DNA of 64,000 nucleotides. It comes from Plectrocnemia conspersa (taxonomy: Eukaryota > Arthropoda > Insecta > Trichoptera > Polycentropodidae). A program made the position numbers and the translations under genes. Below, piece by piece: positions 1-12,511 of the stretch. Location of the stretch: the NCBI GenBank assembly GCA_009617715.1, contig VTFK01000148.1:806001-870000 (forward strand), given 5' to 3'. Numbering within the stretch: the first letter of the stretch is position 1; each line of letters begins with the position of its first letter. Below the pieces are notes generated by a model. That model saw nothing but the letters and a program-made list of their open reading frames with translations. It was not told where the DNA came from and ran no database searches.

Positions 1-3000
1 TATTAATTTGCCTTAATCAGTTGGACACCACAGTGTCTGCAAAAATATGTTATTTACGTTGACAGGATGCATACAATCCTTTTTATGTAAAATGTATTAT
101 ATATTTATTTACTTCGTGCCTGCAAATCATAATCCGCGATTACCAAATCCATTATTTAAAATGGAAATTGAATATTTATGCTTACATCCTTATTTCATTG
201 CATGCAAAAGTGATTAACAGAGAGCTTTGATGATTTTGTACAAACAGTACATTAAACACAGCAAATTATATTATACTTTATTACTCTTGTTTAATCAACC
301 TTAATAAATATTGACTCGGCATATTGTGAAAATGTTTTATATGATACTTTAATGAAAATAGGCACAGCAAAATGAATTCACCACGCACCAATAGTTTTTC
401 TGTAATCACCGAATCATATTCATGTGGTGGATTAAAATTAAAAGCTTTCTGTTCGTATTTTAATTTGCACAGTATAATTAGTATATGAACTGGTTACATT
501 AATCATAGAAACGTTCAGGTAAAAAGCAATCCTTTGATATTTATTTGTATAATAAAGAGAGTTGTTAATAAATTATGGTTTAGAGCTTATTTATATGAAA
601 TCCTAATTATGTGATTCGAGTCATGAATTTAAAATAACAAAACATTCCCGGATATTGAATGGACCTTTTAATATTGCAATGGATTAAATATATTTCGGTA
701 AATATATATGCTCAGGATTAGTCGACCGGCTTTATAACTTACTACCCAACAATAAATATAATATACTTATTGTAAATATTATACCCATAATAATATAATA
801 TAATAAGAGATAAAATATCAGAGAGAGTCTCTAAGAGTGCTTTAGCGATCTGCAACGATATTTACTTTCAACAATTCATTGTTTGATAACCTTTTACATA
901 CAGTAATTACAGATAAAATAGAAAAAAATATTTTAAAGTTATAAATTTTTCGAAATTAGATAATTTAATAAAATATGAGATAAACTGCACTAAAGAAAAT
1001 TTAATAATAAAAAAATATTAAGTGTGTAATATTTTTTAACTAAGTTGTAATTTAATTTTTTTGTTACAGCTATGATCATCGTGATTTGACAGGTTTTTTC
1101 CAATGCGTCATGATAGATAGCTATTATACAATAAAATATTTAAAAAATCGGTTATGGTGCACATCTAAAATAAACCAGACTTTAAATAGTGTCTTATTTT
1201 GCGTCTAATCGGTCCATAAACAGAACCGGAGCAGTGCAAAAATTGTAATAAAGATCAACGTTATTTTTAATGTATCAAGTAATTTTGAGAATGTTTTAAT
1301 GTTTTATTTACAATTCTTCATTCGACAGAAAGCCATTTTTTTCAACTTTTATTGACTCTTTTATAGTATTCAAGAGGCTTTGAACTAAAATACTTATTGT
1401 ATAGATACATTATTGCATTTAGCTCAGCGCAAAATTGCGAATTGATTTACTTTTATTGCATAGCACAACTGACTGTTAAAATTGTAAAATGTCATTATAA
1501 AGACAACATTTTTTTTCTGGTATCAAACATTTAAAGTTTTATAGATTCGCCTTACAACAGAAATACTAAGAATCGTTCTTATTTAAAAATATAATAAAAA
1601 GAAGCCGCTTAAGTTCTCACAAGCTATTGACTTATTAATGCAATATTTTCTTCTTTATCGTCTAAAAATTATCCAATAAGGAGTTTGCGTTGACCTCGAC
1701 CGACCGAGTGGGGTGAAGAAAAAAACTATATTGTATATACGAAGGGAACAAAGAGAGGCTGCCCAGCAAATCCTGTTAGAATGGTAGGGCCCCCGGGGGT
1801 CCTCCGATCCTCGGTTGTTATCTTTCACTTTATATGACTACCCCCCAAGACCAACCAAGGAGCCAACAGCCCATAACCCTACCGACTCAGACTTCTTTCC
1901 ATCAACGTTTTACAGTTTCAAAATTCTCAGACTAAATTCCATTTACACTGTTTCCACTCTTATGCAATTTTCCCCTTTGCTCTTTTCGCGAAATCTGGGT
2001 GTTTTTATAGCATAGATTCAGGCATTTCTTATGGTTTTTGTGTAATACTGTTAAAAATTATAAAATCTAATACATGAGTCATTGCTAGCGAAAAGATTAT
2101 CGTTGCAAATAATTATTTTATAAAAATATAATACACGACGATATTTTAGTCGCAAATATAAGTGAATTGATAGCTATAATATAGCTCAATTAAATTGGAC
2201 GTTCTTTAGCATGTCGAAAATTATATTTCATTAGTGATTCAAGCATGGAAATATCTTCGTGCATTCTTGAATTATGTCTTTTGGCCATGTTAAAAGGCTT
2301 GAAGTTTGGTATTCATGATTAAAATAATTATATTTTTATTAAAAAGAAACACTTTTATGTTAAAAATTTGCCAATTAGGTAATAAAATTTAATATTTTTG
2401 GGTTTACAACAAAACTTTTTACGAAATTAATTATAAAAAATGTTTTTTTATAGAGCGAAATATTTCGCAGCTCTCTGATGCTCTGACCTTAGAGATTTTT
2501 AAAGTAGTTAAAAGGATATTTACGGTTCACAAATAGCTACAAAAAATACTAAATGATATTTACCATTTGCCGCAAAGTATTATTTTATTTTAATAAACTT
2601 TGTACTTAAGAAAACGCACTACCCCCTGTAAGTATCGGCTTACTGTTAAAACCTACAACATATTTTATTATATTAAAATAATTTTAGTATGACACAAATT
2701 TTCTACAAAGCTATTTATAATACATTAAAATAAGTCTTTCCTTATAGTTTATAAAATAATTATAAAGTATAAAGAAGTAAATTTAATCCATAAGTTTGTA
2801 GATAATCCTCTTGTAATAAACGATAGAAGATGATATTTAACAGTGTACTAAGAAATAAGACAATTCAGTTATAAGTAAAAAATAATTCTTTAAATGAATC
2901 TGTTCTCAAAAATTGTGAAGCTCAATTTAACGTTATACAGAAATTTCTATGCGTAAGCCTTAATGCCTAGCTACTCTCAATGTGTTTTTTTTTTTGGCCG

Positions 3001-5990
3001 TTTGGTAATATTAAAAACCAATTCATTTAGGCTTATGTTATATAATTAATACAATTGATGATTAAAAATCTGTGTATATTCACAGTAAGTTGTGGCAATA
3101 TTCGTGCATCAACCTTTACTTACACATAATTAATACGATTTTCAAATGAAGCAAAAGCAAATGACAAAATCTCAAAGGCATATATAAAAGAAAGTTGGTC
3201 TAAGCTTTCGACACTAAAAACTCGAAAAGTTGGACTTACATACATTGTTGGGCGTTTCGTTCATTTAACACTTTTTTGCTTGTTTTTGAAACACAAAGAA
3301 AAACTAACCAAACAACCACGTCTTTAAATTTAAAAGCATTAAAGCCCCGCGTCATTGCTTTTATAATTAAAGGAAAATAATTCATTAAACTATACCGTTA
3401 ACGTTTAACACGTTGCAGCCTCTGTTTTGAGTCACGTTTCTCAGAGAAAATTGGATTTTCACCCAGGTTTGCTTAGGTTTTCTACGAAAATTCTCTAAGC
3501 GTAAATTCAATTAGATCCCGGATGCTGGAAATGCAATTTTCAGTGCTTTCTCTAGTATATTTTATAATGGAGAAGAAAAATCGCAACAATTAAATGTTTT
3601 CGTAATATTATTTCTCGTTTTTTATTTTTTTATAAAGCAAAATAATTTATATTTCAAAGAACACTTTTAAATAATAAAAAATATTTTCATGAGTACAACG
3701 AAACTGAATTTTTAGACAAAGTTTTACTGAAAATTTATAGGGGAACACAACTTTTCTTAAAATATTAATTTCAAGTTTCTGAATCCTCTGGAAACTAGCT
3801 GCGGAGACAATGTGTTATTTAGTGCGAGAAAGTTGTTAAGTCATAAACACAAAAGGAAATGTAAACTTGAATTTGAAAATGGCTGATCTAACATTTCTAG
3901 CACATTTTAGATGAACTAAATATACATCTCCAAGATGAAATTATTAATTGAATTAAATGATTTAAATAGCGTCAGAATTTTAAATAAAACTGTATCTTAA
4001 AATATGACCAATAACAATGTTCACGAAGTACTGTCTAAACAAAACCATATAAAACAGCAACATATATGCGAGGAATAGATTTTATTATTTCAAAAAACAG
4101 TAACTGAATTTCAGAATATTTGCTACTCTATTATCAGTTGAATAAATTTGCAATCAGATATGTAATTTTAATATTTATTTCGTAGACTTTATTTTGCCTA
4201 ATAAAAAGAACCCTAAGCACTAAAAATAATACCTGTTTATTTCATGGTGTAAAATGTAAAACTTATTTTGAAGAAAGAAGTTTTGTTATTGATAAATTAA
4301 AACTTATTAATAATACACTCATGTAAAAAATTAAATAATATCTCCATGATACCAATAAATCTTATAAGCAGTGGCAGAAAATGTCCATCAACTAATAAAA
4401 ACTTTTTGTGCTAAAGATGAGAGCTAGCGAACTGAAATATATAGTTTTTTTTATATTATGATAATATCATTTTGGTAGTACGTCTTATGATTAGGCCTAG
4501 TTTAATTATTGGATTAAACATTTTCTTTGTCGCGTGTCAAATTTGCTGCGTGTTTAATAATGTAATTTCACAATACAGTTGAACGCAACAAAGGATTAGG
4601 GAATTTTGCCAAGACTGACAGCAAAGTGTTTCTTTGATCATAAATTATTCATATTTCGCACAAATAAGTTTATTAAGGTGAGCCCTCAGTGTCGCTGGTT
4701 CACATTCAACTTTTATTCAGCGACGGATCGTATTTTATTTTTTATTGTTTATTTTTTCTGGTTATGTGATTGCTTTTAAAAACTGAAATGAGATTTTTTT
4801 CTACATGTGAGTGGTGTAAAGTCAAAGATATGTAAATAATACATGGAGTCCTATAAAAAAATCACTGCTTTTTTAGTTATGTTTGTAACTAAAACTGCGA
4901 AAATCTATTTTATATATTTTTAATAGAACTGAAATTTTACTTTAATAAAAATCAATTTTCAAAAGTCTAAAAAAAAATTTTTAAGAGATATATAAATTTC
5001 TTAGTTAAATTAAAAAATATAATTATCGTATATACATTTTTTTTTATATTATTTATGTTAAATTATTTTTGGAATAAACATAAAAAAAATTTAGCTATGC
5101 TTCTTGATAAATTTTATATGAAAAACGAAAATATGTTTTTATATGTAATAATAAATATAAATAGTTTGAAAATCCATTCTGATAAAGAATATTTTATTTA
5201 TTTATGTACTAATGAAAGATAAGATATGGTACTCAGATATAAAATATAGTTTCTCTGATAACTAATTACACCAGAAGACGAACCCGAACCATGATTAAAA
5301 ATATAATATTGGACAAACTAGGATATAAAATACAAAAATCCGTTGTATGTTATTTTCCCAAATAAAATTAAAGTTAAAAAAGAAGCTTTATGTAGTGCAT
5401 CAATTTTTTTATTTATAAAAAACAGCTTCTTATTTTAAATATAACCAAGAATTATTTTTGTGTCAAATTTTAAATTTATTAAACTTGATTCTGAAAATAT
5501 AAAGTACTGTATGATGTTTATATTTTTTTAAATATTTTAAAGATGAATAAACGAAACATATTATATGAATTTTTTCTGAAGCCCCTAGAAGTAAATTATC
5601 TTCACTCTCTAAAGAAACTTTTTAAGCTGGTTCGTGATTTTAATTTAAAGCACAGTGAACTTGCAGATAAACCACTGTATTTTTTTTGAAAGATTACACA
5701 ACCAGTTAAAAATCTAGAAAAGTTAAATAAAGAAGATAACAACTAGTGATACTATAATATTTAATAATATTTAAAACAAAAACCCTTTTTTATTGATGAG
5801 AAGTTAATTATACCTATTATCTTAAATATCGTTTTGAAAGTTCTTTACGATTGTCTGATCTGAAAAATAAATAAAAAATTTGTTGGATGATGAATGGATG
5901 ATTAAACATGCATATATTATGGACATGTTTAGTCTCCTTAATGAGCTTAGTATTTTTCTTTAGAGATTTAAAAAAATATATTAAAAAAAA
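1..5990. other. AT-rich noncoding stretch
   Basis: I see no gene in this stretch. Homopolymer A/T runs and stop codons interrupt all frames. Slightly less AT-rich patches occur near 1680-1860, 3390-3560 and 4490-4740. A perfect CCCCCGGGGG palindrome sits at 1790-1799, which is striking in this base composition but is not assigned a role. The only structured item is the 36-bp palindromic repeat near 1078, listed separately. Confidence 0.6.
1078..1114 (+). repeat. 36-bp palindromic dispersed motif, copy 1
   Basis: The stretch begins ATCGTGA and ends TCATGAT, so its ends can pair. The inside carries ACAGG and then CCAATGCGTCA. Two further copies (52071-52106 and 63096-63131, both reversed) match along the full length. 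The flanks of the three copies are not similar, so the motif moves or is copied as a unit of about 36 bp. I do not recognise it; it could be a solo transposon end or a very short MITE. Confidence 0.55.
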
Positions 5991-6114
5991 AATATTTGTT
6001 TATGAAGCTGTATTTTTTGCGATTGCCATTTATATAAAAATGTTTCTAGATTTAAGATTAATTTTAATTGATGCAGACAGATAATTTATTTTAAACATAG
6101 TTGCTCAACGCTTA

Positions 6115-6318
6115 AGGGCTTTAATTCAAAGCTTGAATCACTATCACTCCGATAATGAGGATCCTTGTAAAGGCAATATATGGCTTAATAATCCCTTTAT
6201 GGAAGACATTAATTCATGTGCACTCAATACTCGAGAGAAACAAGACCGATTAGTCTTACGATGGCAATCTGGTGTCATAAAATATAATAAAAAAATAGTA
6301 GTTTTAAATATCTCTTAG
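6115..6318 (+). pseudogene. hAT transposase C-terminal fragment (ZBED5/SCAND3-like)
   Basis: The translated stretch contains WLNNPFMEDINSCALNTREK followed by a run matching the 'W-x-NPF ... E-x-x-x-L' block near the C-terminus of transposases of the ZBED5/SCAND3/FAM200 branch of the hAT superfamily. The frame is open for about 68 codons and then stops. The dimerisation block that normally follows is missing. It ends about 230 bp before a hAT-like terminus at 6549, which supports the call. It is a dead fragment; the assignment rests on motif recognition only. Confidence 0.5.
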
Positions 6319-6479
6319 ATACAAGGTCATTAATTTTTTTCCTATATTTTTGATAACATATTCATGTGAAAAGATTTTATGCCAATTGCAATTTTTTTAT
6401 AAATTTTTTTATATAATTTTTTATTTACTCGAGCAACGCCTGAAAATTCAGATTGTACTACATTTTTTTTTTATTTTGA

Positions 6480-6549
6480 CGTTAATTGTCCGTGAAATGT
6501 TTCTCGTATTTTTAGTGGTTCGCGGGCGTAAAAAGTTTGAGGAGCACTG
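6480..6549 (+). mobile_element. right end of a decayed hAT element
   Basis: Read on the minus strand from 6549, the sequence starts CAGTGCTCCTCAAACTTTTT and continues with GCGCCCGCGAACCACT-like bases (here with small changes). This is the classic start of hAT elements of the CAGTGG-type. The matching left end and target duplication were not found upstream, so only the right boundary at 6549 is supported. The 8 bases after it are TTCTAAAA. Confidence 0.55.
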
Positions 6550-6559
6550 TTCTAAAACA

Positions 6560-9133
6560 TGATTAAAGAATCCGCTAAAAGATTTTATTTGTAAAAATGA
6601 CTTTATCACATGCTCTGAAATCAGCAGAGTCCAAAGAAACCCAGAATGCCACTTATGGCTCACCCTGTACGAACTCACACCATATGCGACCTCACGTCTG
6701 TGTTCTATTCTCGTTCAAACGAGAACGTGATCAAATTTGTTGACAGTACATCGCGTTAGTGCGGATTCTTTGCAAAATGGATTTTACTTGTCCGCCGGTA
6801 AAGAAAAAGAAAATAGTTACAAAAATGACCACATTGTGTTTGTTCGTTTTTTACCGTTGATTTTACTAAAAGCCTAACATGTTACGGTTAACCACGTAGA
6901 TACACACATACATGTTTGATACACAAATATTATTGCAAAAATAAATGAGTATCACCATTGTTTTTCAATCATAAAATCAGCATTAAAACTAATTTGCTAT
7001 ATATTATATATTTGATTCACTTTCATTAATATTATACAAGACCCTTATAAAGCAAGATGCTGTATATGCAAAGTACACATTTGACTGTCAGCTGCGTCCA
7101 AATCAATAACTGTCCAATTAACAAGTAGAGATTAGTATCAATTATTGAAGTCAGGTGTGACCAAATTTATTTTTAGTTTGTTTTCCCCTTAAATACTCAC
7201 TAAAGCTATTAGAAATTAGACATACTTTAAGTATTTTTCGTGATACTTTAAGTTTTATTCATCATAAAAATTGTGTGAATAAAAATAAATATTATGTTTA
7301 ATAATATACATTTATCGTATACATACATATAAATTACGCATATAATTTTATAGTATCATTAATACAGAATTGCGGCATAAAAACTCGACATTACGACCTT
7401 TCAACTGGGTTAATTATTCTTTAAATAATCGTGCGTAATATGCACGTTTCATTATTGTCCTATATTATCATACAGTCCTAAGTATGAAGGATATACGAAT
7501 TGATACTATGAAATAACAATAAAATAACATAAATCCCCGACTTGCGCAGATTGCGTATAAAAATAATAATTCAACTGCATTAATTTTTGCAGTTATTATT
7601 TCGGGTGTTGATATTTTGAAGCATAAACTACTCATTGAATAAAATTGCATGACAAATATATTTAGGGACTGCAGAATAGAACTATTGATAATTTACAATA
7701 GCAAATATTAAAGTGCTGTCAAGAATATAGCAAATAACTGATAAATATTAAAACCACCACTGAATTTATGGTGGCTTCTGTTAAGCATTATATATCTGCA
7801 AAAAAGAATTGTTATTTATAAGTAACAGCAATCAACCAATTAAATTTCTGTTCCTCATCTTTCTTCACTTTTTAAGAAAACGCAATGTTGAAAAAATACT
7901 AAAATAAAATTTAGTAAAGAAAAAATGTAGATAATAAAATATTAAATATTTTAAGTACGGCTTTATTCAGTCATAAATAAACTAAATAATGCGAATGTGT
8001 CTGATTTGCATCAAAGTTTTATAAAATGAACCAATAAAACCTACTAAACTACATTGTATTCAAAATTAGTATAATAATATAATGTATGTACTATGTATTA
8101 TAGTACCATATGTTAATTAAGAGTCTGTTTTGCGATTTTTATAAATTCAGAAAAAATATTTAAATTTATAATAACACAATATATTGTAATAAAAATACTG
8201 TTACAATATACTACAATACTAAAATAGTTTATTGCGCTCTTATGGCGATTTTTAGACGCACAGTTTTTACGTTCGTATAGTAAAATTTTTTTTCAGTTGT
8301 GTCGTTCTATGCAGATTTTCACACATCATAACTTTTGGTATTGAATGCAAGTTAACAACGAAAACAAAAGCGTTCTAAAGCACGACGTGGGGGTTGTTTT
8401 AAAGCGGTCATTAAAACCAGGTGACCCTCATATATAACTTTTAGTGCTTGAATTTTAGCGCTCGTCCCGCAAACGGTTGCAGCTTAATTATAACAATGTG
8501 GCACTCATCGTTTAATAATAGGACAATAACATGAAAATATGATAAGTTAGTTACAAGTTATTTAAATTGATTAATAATATGTATTAATTTTTACGTTTTA
8601 AGAAACGGTAATGAAAAATAATTTGTTTCTGCATTGTATGTCCTATTTAAGAAAAAGTTTAATATCATAGCAACATTTATGATTCACTCTTTAATCCAAA
8701 ATTGTATAAATACATACATATAAATTATTTAATAAACACAAAATCTTGTCTTTGTCATACAATCTGTGCGTTGTTGAGCAAGTTCTGAATCAAAAGGTTC
8801 TAAATTAGAAATATGATATTGTTTTAAACTCGGTAAGCCCCGTCAAGTTTTGATGAGGTACTGAGCGATAATACCGGTACTATTAAAATCCCAAATAACC
8901 ATCGTTTTAATAAATGTCGTATGAAATTTATTTTCAACTATCAAATATTTTATATAAGGAGCTTAAATTGGGTGAAAAAAATAATACAGTAAAATCTCTT
9001 TGCATGCGCATTTTTTATTGCGGTTTAGATTAAATGCATATTATAAAAAAAAATATTAAAATTTTAATTTTTTTATTATAGTGAGCTTAAAATATTTATT
9101 TAAAAAAATAACAATAATAGCACCTATTAAAGC
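6560..9133. other. AT-rich noncoding stretch
   Basis: No gene is visible. A somewhat GC-richer patch lies at 8240-8510, between long AT-rich runs. Small open frames on the minus strand near 7468-7650 have no recognisable motif and are probably chance. Confidence 0.55.
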
Positions 9134-9239
9134 ATTGTAACTAGGGATTCTGTGTCGAGACAAACCGAGAATTTATTCCCGAGAATTCAAAGATGTTTTT
9201 CTGTCTCGAGTCCCGGGAATTTAAAAATTAATAACCCGG

Positions 9240-9850
9240 GACTCGAGACTTACCGAAGTGCAATTTTACAAAAATATGTAAAGAGCAAATTTGATGTCGA
9301 GCTTAAAATATGTCTCGATATGAAGACAAGGTGGAATTCCTTAATACCCATGATCTCGAGATTTTTAAAGTTACGAAATTGCATTAGAAAATCATTAATT
9401 GATCTTGGCATCGGCCAAATTTGGAATGAATCGAACATTCACGTATTGGAAAATATTTGTGAAGTACTCACTCCTATAAAACTGGCAGCTGAAGCTCTAA
9501 GTCGTCAAGATGCCACTTTATTAACTTCCGAAATTATTGTTAATTTCCTTTTAAAAAAAATATTTGAAATCAACACAACTCTGTCGCACGAACCACCAAA
9601 ATATTTCAACGACTAGAAATAAAAAATTCAACTTTAAAAAGGAGTTTTAGATATTAGACTCAACTATTAAGCGAACTCCGAATCTAGAGCTTTTATTTAA
9701 ATCATTGCTTACAATTAAGCCAACATCTACAGAAAGCGAGAGAATTTTTTCTACATCTGGAATATTTGCCACAATAACCAGGAACAGGCTATGTGATTCA
9801 TCATTAAACGCCTTGGTGTTTTTAAAAACATATTTTTCCTTACAAAAGTA
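9240..9850 (+). pseudogene. hAT transposase remnant
   Basis: Translation gives MKTRWNSLIPMISRFLKLR at about 9321-9377, carrying the TRWNS motif conserved in hAT transposases. A conserved helix region follows up to a stop at 9614. After a frame break, PTSTESERIFSTSG and then NALVFLKTYF appear at about 9721-9840; this is the C-terminal hATC dimerisation domain. The N-terminal BED finger and the first catalytic half are missing. The piece cannot make a working enzyme. It lies wholly inside the element bounded at 9142 and 10190. Confidence 0.8.
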
Positions 9851-9990
9851 AAGGGTTTTAACTTAATATTGATATAAATATTTCGATTAAAAAAATTGTA
9901 ATAAATTAAATTTAAATAAATATCGAATAAAGTGTTTTTAAATTGTATCAATAAATTTTCACCTATCGTACCTATAACACAAATAATATA

Positions 9991-10062
9991 AGTTAATAAT
10001 AATAAATTAATTAAAGTTAATAATAATAAGTTAATTAAAGTTAATAATAATAAGTTAATTTT
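9991..10062 (+). repeat. 24-bp tandem repeat, about 3 copies
   Basis: A unit beginning AGTTAATAATAATAA is repeated at 9991, 10015 and 10039 with one or two changes. It lies within the 3' noncoding part of hAT element 1 and is probably local slippage. Confidence 0.75.
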
Positions 10063-10198
10063 TTAACATAATTTTTTTCATGATTATACGAAAGATAATC
10101 AAAGTCTCGAGTCCCGGGAATTCCCGGGACTTTAAAAATTTGGGTCTCGAGTCCCGGGAATCGAAAAAACCCGAGACTTCAGAATCCCTAATTGTAAC

Positions 10199-11372
10199 TA
10201 AACTTAAATAAGCCATTTACCATTTATCCATTATCACTGAAATATAACAAAGCGTTTATCCTAAATGTCTTACAGCCAGTGAAACCATTAAAATATATTA
10301 AATAAAAACGTAAATGAAATGCCTACTTTTATAATAAACGTAAAGCTTTTTATTTCAGTTGTTTGCCATTTGTGTATTATGTATAATACTTGACTAAAAA
10401 TATATATAAACGAGTTGTACAAAAGAAATCCAAAATTATTCTTGAATTTACTTAAAAAAGAGTATATATTTATTCAATAATAATTTTATAAATAGAAACA
10501 CAATTTTATTGTTATACTCAAATTAAATTGTATAAAAATAGGTTTATTTTCAAAGATAAGAAACATAAAAGTGTTAATACAGAATAGGTGATAAGTCTAA
10601 AATGTTTTTGTATTTTTATATAAGTTATAAAATAATATGTAAGTTGACAATAAAAAGTAAAGATAAACATAAATTAAATACTAAAAATATATTTTCGTAT
10701 GTTAAGGTTTATATAATCGAATCCTTAGATCAAATGTAAAGAATAGTGTGATTCATGGAAGGCGTAAAAAACATCCTTATGCTGTTTTGCATTGATTTTC
10801 AGGTTGTTTTATTTAAAAATTAGCTTTTAACTAACAAATACTAGATATAACAGATTCCTAAAGAAAAGCTCTCATACATTTAAAGTAAACTATAAAATAA
10901 TTTTTCAAATTATTATCTACACGTTCATAAAAATCTTAAAATATTAAAACATTATAGCGACTTTAATATATCAATAAAAAAAATATTTATGCTTAAGTGG
11001 TTAACAATTTTATTATATAATTAAGTGACGTTATAATTAAAACATTAATTACTCGCTGGTAAATCAACGAAAATCAACTAATGGGTAATTTACTCCTAAT
11101 TAAAACGTGAAAGCTATAATTTTCGCTCAAAATGTCATCGCTTTAAAAGACCTTTGTATTGGATCTATAATACAATATTGTGATAACCATGCATAATTGA
11201 ATTATGTATGGTGTAACGTTATTATGTATGCATAGTTAATAACATAAAACGATTTGCCCTAATATATTTAATTTTGAAGGGTTGCGAAGTTAGTCTTACA
11301 TTAATCTCGTTACAAAGTCATCATTTCCTGATCTTTGTAAATGCATAAAAATTGTGATAAATTATGTATAAA
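10199..11372. other. AT-rich noncoding stretch
   Basis: I see no gene, element end or RNA in this stretch. It is poly-A/T-rich with dense stops. Confidence 0.55.
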
Positions 11373-11525
11373 GGCGAGATATGTTCCCTTTTGCTCGCTC
11401 GCGTGTTATGTGGCGAGAGTGAGTGAGAGATAATGGCGTGCGTTACATGCGTTCCGCATGTCCACTTCTTCTCACTCACTCTCGTCACTTAACACGCGAG
11501 CGAGCAAAAGAAAATGTATCTCGCC
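11373..11525. repeat. 150-bp near-palindrome (long hairpin)
   Basis: Two arms of about 57 bases pair almost fully. The left arm starts GGCGAGATA and runs through TTGCTCGCTCGCGTGTTA and GAGAGTGAGTGAGA to about 11430. The right arm is its reverse complement from about 11468 to TATCTCGCC at 11525. The centre holds a further inverted pair ACATGCG/CGCATGT at 11445-11461 around TTC. The GC content is well above the surroundings. It could be a MITE, a hairpin RNA precursor or a fold-back insertion. No target duplication was found. It ends 17 bp before hAT element 2. Confidence 0.75.
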
Positions 11526-11541
11526 GTACGCGCCTGATAAA

Positions 11542-12511
11542 TAGAGTCTCCAATTCGAGTAATCGAGTACTCGATACTCGAGTATTTTTGTCTATTTTTC
11601 AAGTACTTGATAATCGAGTATTTTGAAAATTACTCGATTAATACTCGAAATTGAAAAAATTTGAAATATTTCAGAAACAAAAATAACTTTCAAAAAGAAA
11701 TTTCTTTTGTGTTTTCTGTTCGACAGTCCCGACTTATCTAATTTATGGCAATAAACAATATGAAATATCAACAAAAAAATTTTTTAGGTTTTATGACTAT
11801 GCAGTTGTAGCGTAAAGTGTTGTCAATTGTTTATACTGATCCCTCAGCTTAAAATATAAATTAAAACAATTGTGTGTTTTAAAGGCATTTAAAGTAAAGT
11901 CAGTTCTTTGCGAACCGTTTAGCTCTAGAGTGAAAGGGATTCACCCAAATACATCTTCGAAGGTTATAGATTTAAATTCTTCGCATTAATCAGAAGGAGT
12001 AGAATATTGTACATTGTTAAAAAAAAATCTATTCAAGAAGAATTACAAAATGCTATTTTGTCAATAGTCGAAGGAAATAAGCGAAAAGCAGAGAAAGGAA
12101 TGAAAGAAGAGAACATAAAAAGAGAGTTCAAAAAATTTTATATGTATAAAAGCGAACGGATATAAATTAGAAGCCTTATCCAACGCGTTAATGACAATAA
12201 GACCAACATCAACAGCAACGGAAAGGGTTTTTTCCATAATGGAAATAATAAAACCAAAGGTTAGCAGTAATATTAAATTCGAGACACTTTTTGCATTATT
12301 GTTTTTAAAAAGTATGTTCGTGAAGTTAAAATAATTGTAAAAAAATTAACATACTAAGTATTTTATTTATTTATTTATATGTGCACGAATTTGAATAATA
12401 GCTATTTTGGTACATTTGGTAAATACTCGAAAGTACTCGAGTACTCGAGTATTTTAAAATTTTAATATTCGATACTCGAGTAGTTGATGGTTCGAGTAAT
12501 TGGAGACTCTA
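11542..12511 (+). mobile_element. hAT element 2, complete ends with 8-bp TSD
   Basis: Perfect 14-bp inverted repeats TAGAGTCTCCAATT at 11542-11555 and AATTGGAGACTCTA at 12498-12511 are flanked by identical 8-bp duplications CTGATAAA at 11534-11541 and 12512-12519. Inside the ends are many copies of an ACTCGAGTA-type motif (for example 11560-11640 and 12425-12485), a subterminal array typical of hAT binding sites. The element is 970 bp and carries only a C-terminal transposase fragment, so it is a deletion derivative. Confidence 0.9.
12037..12334 (+). pseudogene. hAT transposase C-terminal remnant
   Basis: The 3' part reads MTIRPTSTATERVFSIM and then FALLFLKSMFVKLK before a stop at 12332-12334. 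This is the hATC dimerisation domain. A lysine/glutamate-rich stretch lies just upstream, separated by an in-frame stop near 12163. Nothing N-terminal survives. The domain is similar in placement to that of hAT element 1, but the termini differ, so the two are separate families. Confidence 0.75.

Larger units (their letters stand above)
9142..10190 (+). mobile_element. hAT element 1, complete ends with 8-bp TSD
   Basis: The element is bounded by perfect 11-bp inverted repeats, TAGGGATTCTG at 9142-9152 and CAGAATCCCTA at 10180-10190. These are flanked by identical 8-bp duplications ATTGTAAC at 9134-9141 and 10191-10198, the target-site length expected of hAT transposons. Subterminal copies of CTCGAGTCCCGGGAAT occur near both ends (about 9206 and 9235 on the left, 10105 and 10145 on the right, in both orientations) and are likely transposase binding sites. 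At 1049 bp it is far shorter than an autonomous hAT, and its transposase is incomplete. Confidence 0.9.

Noticed and set aside
1786..1802. GGGCCCCCGGGGGTCC palindrome as an element end
   Set aside because: No partner copy or flanking duplication was seen nearby.
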